A stretch of DNA of 17,714 nt from an uncultured Bacilli bacterium (GTDB taxonomy: Bacteria; Bacillota_I; Bacilli_A; RF39; UBA660), in assembly GCA_947591175.1 (NCBI GenBank), contig CANQDB010000014.1:1-17714 (forward strand), in the 5' to 3' direction. Both the position numbers and the translations under genes were made by a program. Under the pieces are notes generated by a model, which did not search any database, had not been told where the DNA came from, and saw only the letters and a list, made by a program, of their open reading frames with translations. Numbering within the stretch: the stretch's first letter is position 1; each line of letters starts with the position of its first letter. Shown one piece after another: positions 14,401-17,714 of this stretch.

Positions 14401-16094
14401 TTGGTTCTAGTTTCGTAGCCACTATGATGGGAATTACGGAAGTTAATCCACTTCCTGCTCATTATCTATGTCGTGATTGCCATTATTCAGAATTTAACGA
14501 TCAAGAAGGTAAGCCTTATGGACTAAGATATTCTAGCGGTTACGATTTACCATCGAAAGAGTGTCCAATTTGTCATAAACCTTTAGCTAAAGAAGGCCAA
14601 GATATGCCGTTTGCCACATTCCTAGGTTTTAATGCCGATAAGGTTCCCGATATCGATTTGAACTTCTCGGGAGATAATCAAGCAAGTGCCCATGCTTATA
14701 CCAAGGTTTTATTCGGAGAAGATAATGTTTATCGGGCTGGAACTATTGGAACAGTTGCCGATAAGACAGCTTTCGGTTATGTTAAAGGTTATTGCGAAGA
14801 TAAAGGAATTACTAATATGCGGACGGCCGAAGTTGAACGGATTGCCCTAGGTTGTACAGGTGTCAAGCGAACGACAGGACAACACCCAGGAGGAATCGTC
14901 GTAATTCCAGGTTATATGGATGTCTTTGATTTTACACCATTCCAATATCCAGCGGATGACCCAAATAGCGAGTGGCGAACGACTCACTTCGAATATCATG
15001 CTATCGACCAAGATGTTTTAAAACTCGATATTCTAGGTCACGATGATCCGACGGTTTTGCGTATGCTTCAAGATTTATCGGGAATCGATGTAACCACTTT
15101 ACCATTCGACGATCAAAAAGTTTATTCGCTTTTATCGAGTCCAAAGGAATTAGGAGTTACCGAAGAGGAAATTTTATGTCCGACAGGAACTTTAGGACTA
15201 CCTGAATTAGGAACTCGTTTCGTTATTCAGATGTTAGTCGAAACTAAACCTAAGACTTTTGCAGGGCTAGTTAAAATATCAGGTCTATCACATGGTACGG
15301 ACGTGTGGAATGGAAATGCTAGCGAACTAATTAAAAATAATATCGTACCATTTGACGACGTTATCGGATGTCGTGACGATATCATGGTAAGTTTAATGAA
15401 CTGGGGCATGGAACCGATTAGAGCCTTCAAGATTATGGAGTTCGTCCGTAAAGGTAAGGCTAAAAAAGAACCTGATAACTGGGCGGGAATTTCAGAAGAG
15501 ATGAAAAATGCCGGAATTCCTGAATGGTATATCGAGTCTTGTCATAAAATACAGTACATGTTCCCGAAAGCTCATGCTTGTGCCTACGTTATGAGTGCCT
15601 TAAGAATTGCCTGGTTTAAACTTTATCAACCGATTAATTATTATGCCGCTTTCTTTTCGATTCGCGTTACAGACTTCGATATCGAAACGATGATTAAAGG
15701 ATACGATGCCATAAAAGAAAAAATGTTGGATATTCAAACTAAAGGTTTTGAAGCTAGTAATAAAGAGACTGCCATTATCGAAACTTTAAGAGTGGCTTTG
15801 GAAGCCACGGCAAGAGGTATAAAGTTTGCTCCTCTTGATTTAAATAAGAGCGATGCTAAGAACTTTGTCATCGACAAGGAACATGAAAATACATTAATTC
15901 CTTCGTTTAGTACGATCGATGGCCTAGGCGGAACAGTTGCTCAAACGATTGTCGAAGAGAGAAGCAAAAAAGATTTCTTAAGTATCGAAGATTTCCAACG
16001 CAGGGGTAAAGTTTCTCAGACGTTAGTCGATAAAATGCGCTTGATGGGAATGCTTGATGGTTTACCAGAATCTAGTCAAATGACTTTGTTTTAA
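11460..16094 (+). CDS. polC: DNA polymerase III PolC with proofreading exonuclease
   Basis: The main Gram-positive replicative polymerase, with its own 3'-5' exonuclease. Seen in order: N-terminal domain (about 1-220); OB fold (about 230-325); PHP domain opening with H337-A-H339; the exonuclease inserted in PHP, with D432 and E434 in DFETTGF and the final HHRADYD motif (H574, D579); polymerase motif GSRGSVGSS from G976; a four-cysteine zinc site (C1004, C1007, C1035, C1038); catalytic D1064 and D1066 in PDIDLNF; and D1190 in KLDILGHDD. The start is the ATG at 11460, with AAAGGGGG seven bases before it; the earlier ATG at 11430 lies in the hairpin and lacks a binding site. At 1544 residues it is about 100 longer than Bacillus PolC, mainly through an extra block at about 873-945. 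murI follows 13 bases later. Confidence 0.98.
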   Translation: MDAKIKTLFEQVNVTEKELFDVFESALLKNVIVHQKDNSWTFVIEVDTTLDSDIYFLLEEKMEKGFANIKKTRLEVVPRTIDNSKIPSYFEKTLEKIKDISIVAPLFKDSLVMDEDVYKIEVRNDAEYHQVKEMLPALNYWYHCYGFDFSFNILLNEEKRAEIKEKIAAETNEIPSSIFEEKKGKTDVSSVPTKGKGNYYRRKTEKDANPDCILGRTIQDTPVSIQGLIGEDNNITIEGYVFGVDFFESAKTDFKIITLKITDYTDSIYCKVFTRDEEEYLRLSKALKKGSWLKVRGYTKNDSFAKELVLNIRDIMKIDAKKEEITDTASEKRVELHAHTKMSQMDGVMDEVAYVNQAIRFGHKACAVTDHNGCQAFPHVFNTVTSYNKGKEDKDKFKAIYGTELTMVDDSVDIVIRGTDDKFFETTFVVFDFETTGFNAGGLDSIIEAGAVKILDGEIVDRFDELINPGRPLPEKITEVTKITNDMLKDKPSEEEVIKRFIDWVGDLPMVAHNAKFDVSFLEMAYKKYNFGTFENCVIDTLKLSQTLDNTFARHSLSALVKRYDVKWDEDAHHRADYDAEGTALVFHKMLKKMNANNFETINDMNKLVSKDEIYKYGVTHHINILAQNKTGLKNLFKIISLANTKYLYKFPRIPRSELENLREGLLIGSGCYESEVFKEARSKSDEELVNVINFYDYVEVQPLDCYIHLLQMHDFDSRDELEEHIKKIVRTTKDAGKIIVATGDVHQLTKEDKIYREIIVNQKVPGGGRHPLARNEITKIPSQHFRTTDEMLSDFEFLGEDLAYEIVVTNTQKIADSVDIIEVIIDTGGIPFSPRIDKSQETVTELVFGKATSWYGDPLPHNILERISKELYGDGIYEATKYFVEKDSKLKDEELIDEIFKSLQATLLKGFDEVKKVIGDFLGETIDGYSEMETKEQDKIMKKKLGGVIGGGFDVIYLIAQKLVKHSNDEGYLVGSRGSVGSSFVATMMGITEVNPLPAHYLCRDCHYSEFNDQEGKPYGLRYSSGYDLPSKECPICHKPLAKEGQDMPFATFLGFNADKVPDIDLNFSGDNQASAHAYTKVLFGEDNVYRAGTIGTVADKTAFGYVKGYCEDKGITNMRTAEVERIALGCTGVKRTTGQHPGGIVVIPGYMDVFDFTPFQYPADDPNSEWRTTHFEYHAIDQDVLKLDILGHDDPTVLRMLQDLSGIDVTTLPFDDQKVYSLLSSPKELGVTEEEILCPTGTLGLPELGTRFVIQMLVETKPKTFAGLVKISGLSHGTDVWNGNASELIKNNIVPFDDVIGCRDDIMVSLMNWGMEPIRAFKIMEFVRKGKAKKEPDNWAGISEEMKNAGIPEWYIESCHKIQYMFPKAHACAYVMSALRIAWFKLYQPINYYAAFFSIRVTDFDIETMIKGYDAIKEKMLDIQTKGFEASNKETAIIETLRVALEATARGIKFAPLDLNKSDAKNFVIDKEHENTLIPSFSTIDGLGGTVAQTIVEERSKKDFLSIEDFQRRGKVSQTLVDKMRLMGMLDGLPESSQMTLF

Positions 16095-16107
16095 AGGAGC
16101 GATGACA

Positions 16108-16848
16108 ATGAACCAACCTATTGGTTTTCTTGATTCAGGTCTTGGGGGAATATCCGTTTTAAAAGAAGTACGTAAGTTACTTCCCAACGAAGACTATTTC
16201 TATTATGGAGATTCCTTTCATCATCCTTATGGTGAAAAGGCGAAGAAAGAATTGTATGATATTGTAAATGATGGTGTAAAGTATCTGTTAAGTAAAAACT
16301 GTAAACTTATTGTCATAGCTTGTAATACAGCGACGACGATGGTACTAGCCGAATTACGAAAAAATTATACTGATGTTCTATTTGTGGGAACAGAGCCTGC
16401 TATTAAAGTGGCCCATGATTTTTATCCTGATAAACGCGTTCTCGTTTTAGCAACAAAAGGAACTATCGAAAGTGAAAGATTTCACTTTTTACAAGAGAAT
16501 TATCCCGTTAAAGAAGCATATTTTGTTGCTTGTCCAAAACTAGCCCCTCTAATTGAAGAGGGGGATAGTTCAAAATTTGATACTTATCTAAAAGAAATAC
16601 TTCTTCCTTACAAAGGAAAAGTTGATGTAATTGTTTTAGGTTGTACTCATTACGTCTTTGTTAAAGATGACATCAAAAAGATTATGGGAGATATTATTTT
16701 ACTCGATGGTAATCTTGGAATTGCTAAAAGAGTAAAAAGTCTTTTGAAAGATAAAAAATTGCTTTCTTCAAATAGAGAAGGCTCGGTAGAAATAATTAAC
16801 AATTTAAGTGAAGATATGCAAAGACGCAGTTATCAATTATTGAAATAG
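16108..16848 (+). CDS. murI: Glutamate racemase
   Basis: Makes D-glutamate from L-glutamate for peptidoglycan stems, by a cofactor-free two-cysteine mechanism in the cytoplasm. Seen: the N-terminal GFLDSGLGGISVL with D9, the first catalytic cysteine C72 in IACNTATT, and the second, C179, in GCTHY. The usual GDTARxPYG segment reads GDSFHHPYG, a variant. I prefer the ATG at 16108 because it stands eight bases after AGGAG (16095-16099); the ATG at 16102 is only two bases away. The resulting 246 residues are a little shorter than the ~265 usual. It lies 13 bases after polC with no terminator between, so it is probably transcribed with polC. Confidence 0.94.
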   Translation: MNQPIGFLDSGLGGISVLKEVRKLLPNEDYFYYGDSFHHPYGEKAKKELYDIVNDGVKYLLSKNCKLIVIACNTATTMVLAELRKNYTDVLFVGTEPAIKVAHDFYPDKRVLVLATKGTIESERFHFLQENYPVKEAYFVACPKLAPLIEEGDSSKFDTYLKEILLPYKGKVDVIVLGCTHYVFVKDDIKKIMGDIILLDGNLGIAKRVKSLLKDKKLLSSNREGSVEIINNLSEDMQRRSYQLLK

Positions 16849-16894
16849 TAATATAATTATTGTTATTCAAATGGAATTCGATTCTCTTTTAATT

Positions 16895-16911
16895 TTGTAA
16901 ACTTTTTACAA
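16895..16911. repeat. Palindrome TTGTAAA-CTT-TTTACAA after murI
   Basis: A perfect inverted repeat with seven-base arms and a three-base centre, 46 bases after murI. Its arms match those of the palindrome at 17020-17035. Followed by TTTTATAAA, it could be a weak terminator or a protein-binding site. Confidence 0.4.
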
Positions 16912-16991
16912 TTTTATAAAGTCAAACATTCTTTTATTACGAATAATATATTATAGAGATAACAAAATAAGTAAATTTTTTTCTATTAATT

Positions 16992-17061
16992 TGTTATAGT
17001 TATTAGGCGGGAAGTGTTATGTAAAATGATTTACAAAAATTGTTGATTAATGTATTATAAT
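16992..17061 (+). promoter_or_regulatory. Promoter candidates for the small gene pair
   Basis: Two -10-like elements: TGTTATAGT with an extended TG (16992-17000), and a perfect TATAAT (17056-17061). Neither has a convincing -35 at 16-18 bases. The palindrome at 17020-17035 lies between them and could overlap an initiation region. Confidence 0.4.
17020..17035. repeat. Palindrome TGTAAA-ATGA-TTTACA, operator-like
   Basis: A perfect inverted repeat with six-base arms and a four-base centre, upstream of the 17137 gene. The arms are the same as those at 16895-16911. Repeated half-sites near a promoter suggest a dimeric regulator, possibly the small pair's own. Confidence 0.4.
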
Positions 17062-17136
17062 GAACTAAATCTAATTGAACTCATAAGTCATTTATGATAT
17101 TGTGTAATTGAAAAAAAGTGAAATAGGAGGGATAAT

Positions 17137-17340
17137 ATGCTTAACAAAAGAGAACTACTAACTGAAGAAAAAGATTGTGCTGATATGTTAGGGATGAGTA
17201 TAGATGAGTATCGTGAGTATGTAAAAAATACAAAAATCCCTACTAAAATGCGTAATAACCAAAGAAAAAAATATGATAATTCTATTTTGAGTAAATTGGG
17301 ATTATCTACAAGCGATTTAAAAAGTAGAAAGGTATTATGA
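17137..17340 (+). CDS. Small protein, possible antitoxin of the downstream PemK-like gene
   Basis: A 67-residue charged protein that I do not recognise as a named family. Seen: an acidic N-terminal half (TEEKDCADMLGMSIDEYREY) that looks helical, then a basic stretch (KMRNNQRKKY), then a short leucine- and serine-rich end. No membrane segment and no clear helix-turn-helix. The start ATG follows a perfect AGGAGG six bases upstream, so expression is likely. One base separates its stop from the next start, so the two are surely cotranscribed. Its size, charge pattern and position just before a MazF-like gene are those of a toxin-antitoxin antitoxin; that role is inference. It lacks the TCGA-rich codon junctions of the main genes, which hints at an accessory origin. 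Confidence 0.75.
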   Translation: MLNKRELLTEEKDCADMLGMSIDEYREYVKNTKIPTKMRNNQRKKYDNSILSKLGLSTSDLKSRKVL

Positions 17341-17341
17341 T

Positions 17342-17575
17342 ATGAAAGCTGTCGTTGGAGATATTTGGGTAGCAACTATTCCTGTATTACATTATGATGA
17401 AAATGGTGATGTCAATGTAGTTTTACAAAAAAGACCAGTCTTAATCTTAGATGATGGACGAGGGTTGATTGTAGAAGAAGACAAAAGAAATTATCACGTG
17501 CTAAAATTAACTTCTCAAAATGATTCTTATAAGAGAAAAGGTTACTATTCACAGTCAAATAAAATAAAACCATAG
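17342..17575 (+). CDS. PemK/MazF-like protein, probably truncated
   Basis: A 77-residue protein whose start resembles PemK/MazF endoribonuclease toxins: VGDIWVATIP as the first strand, then QKRPVLILDD matching the conserved RPVLI strand, then a hydrophobic strand NYHVLKLTSQ. MazF-family toxins normally have about 110-120 residues; here the chain ends after KGYYSQSNKIKP, so the C-terminal half is absent. Either the gene is broken at its 3' end, where it meets a convergent gene, or this is a short variant. It starts one base after its partner's stop. If the fold is right, the intact family cuts RNA; this copy may be inactive. Alternative: an unrelated small protein sharing only the strand pattern. 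Confidence 0.6.
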   Translation: MKAVVGDIWVATIPVLHYDENGDVNVVLQKRPVLILDDGRGLIVEEDKRNYHVLKLTSQNDSYKRKGYYSQSNKIKP

Positions 17576-17576
17576 G

Positions 17577-17615
17577 AAAAGGGATTAAAGTAAGAAGAAA
17601 ACTTTAATCTTTTTT
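17577..17615. terminator. Bidirectional terminator between convergent genes
   Basis: Arms 17577-17591 and 17601-17615 form a 15-base-pair stem: a perfect nine-pair core GATTAAAGT/ACTTTAATC plus two G-U and four A-T pairs, with a nine-base loop. A T run follows on the plus strand. On the minus strand the stem follows the partial gene's stop. Confidence 0.75.
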
Positions 17616-17714
17616 ATCGTTGAAAATTTCATCAACTGTATAAGGATTGTCTTCCATAAGACGTATTAAAGCATCCGTGGGATTGATGTTGTTCCTATAA
17701 CACGTTTCAATGTA
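17604..17714 (-). CDS. C-terminal end of a gene running off the window; possible transposase
   Basis: On the minus strand an open frame enters at the window edge and ends in TAA at 17606-17604, giving 36 residues that start YIETCYRNNINPTDALIRL and end in DEIFNDKKD. The pattern IETxxxNxINPxxxLxxLME resembles the C-terminal tail of IS66-type transposases (typically IETAKANGLNPxxYLxxLL), but that is a weak, motif-level likeness. The stop codon lies within the bidirectional terminator, which supports a real gene end. If it is a transposase, its element may have removed the end of the PemK-like gene; no terminal inverted repeat is visible within the window. Confidence 0.5.
   Translation of the reverse strand, partial: YIETCYRNNINPTDALIRLMEDNPYTVDEIFNDKKD

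Larger units (their letters stand above)
16849..17136. other. AT-rich intergenic region between murI and the small gene pair
   Basis: About 288 bases with no convincing gene. It is clearly more AT-rich than the coding DNA. It holds two related TGTAAA/TTTACA palindromes (16895-16911 and 17020-17035), an extended -10-like TGTTATAGT (16992-17000), a TATAAT (17056-17061), a third inverted repeat TCATAA/TTATGA (17081-17097), and an AGGAGG ribosome binding site (17125-17130). No strong terminator for murI was found. Confidence 0.6.

Noticed and set aside
16849..17136. A CRISPR array, riboswitch, T-box or tRNA in the largest intergenic region
   Set aside because: No regularly spaced direct repeats, no tRNA-like cloverleaf and no conserved riboswitch core were found; only short palindromes and promoter-like elements.
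17088..17375. Minus-strand open frame of 95 residues opposite the small gene pair
   Set aside because: Its hydrophobic, serine-rich composition is what an AT-rich antisense frame gives; the plus-strand genes have good ribosome binding sites and a family-like motif.

Overview
The window looks like a chromosomal segment of a low-GC, Gram-positive bacterium of the Bacilli/Erysipelotrichia-like part of the Firmicutes. Four points support this. There is a PolC-type replicative polymerase with its built-in exonuclease, alongside a short DnaE. There is a recognisable CotE spore-coat protein, which points to a spore-former. There are cell-wall genes (uppS, murI). Gene starts are preceded by strong AGGAGG-type ribosome binding sites. 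TGA acts as a stop (ends of uppS and of the 17137 gene), so this is not a mycoplasma-type code. I cannot name the species; an uncultured gut-type lineage is a guess.

Layout. 1-1051: rfbB-type dTDP-glucose 4,6-dehydratase. 1139-1678: cotE, with a sporulation-type promoter candidate. 1772-2289: rpsP-khpA, from a strong promoter whose -35 lies inside the cotE terminator. 2372-4950: uppS-cdsA-rseP, envelope lipid carrier, phospholipid precursor and intramembrane protease, ending in a very clear terminator. 5031-7202: priA. 7227-7415 (minus strand): rpmB, convergent with priA and divergent from dnaE. 7555-10497: dnaE. 10578-11411: an unrecognised 277-residue protein. 11460-16094: polC. 16108-16848: murI. 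17137-17575: two small genes resembling a toxin-antitoxin pair, whose second member has a PemK/MazF-like N-terminus but is short. 17604-17714 (minus strand): the C-terminal end of a gene running off the window, possibly a transposase.

The middle of the window is a replication block: PriA restarts forks and loads the helicase, and DnaE and PolC are the two Firmicute replicative polymerases. Compared with the Bacillus order uppS-cdsA-dxr-rasP-proS-polC, dxr and proS are absent here, and priA, rpmB, dnaE and the unknown gene lie between rseP and polC. Only the last ~600 bases look like accessory DNA.

I see no convincing new multi-gene system. The best leads are the unknown gene between the two polymerases with the hairpin before polC, an extra ~73-residue block in PolC, and the possible toxin-antitoxin remnant at the right edge with its paired TGTAAA palindromes.
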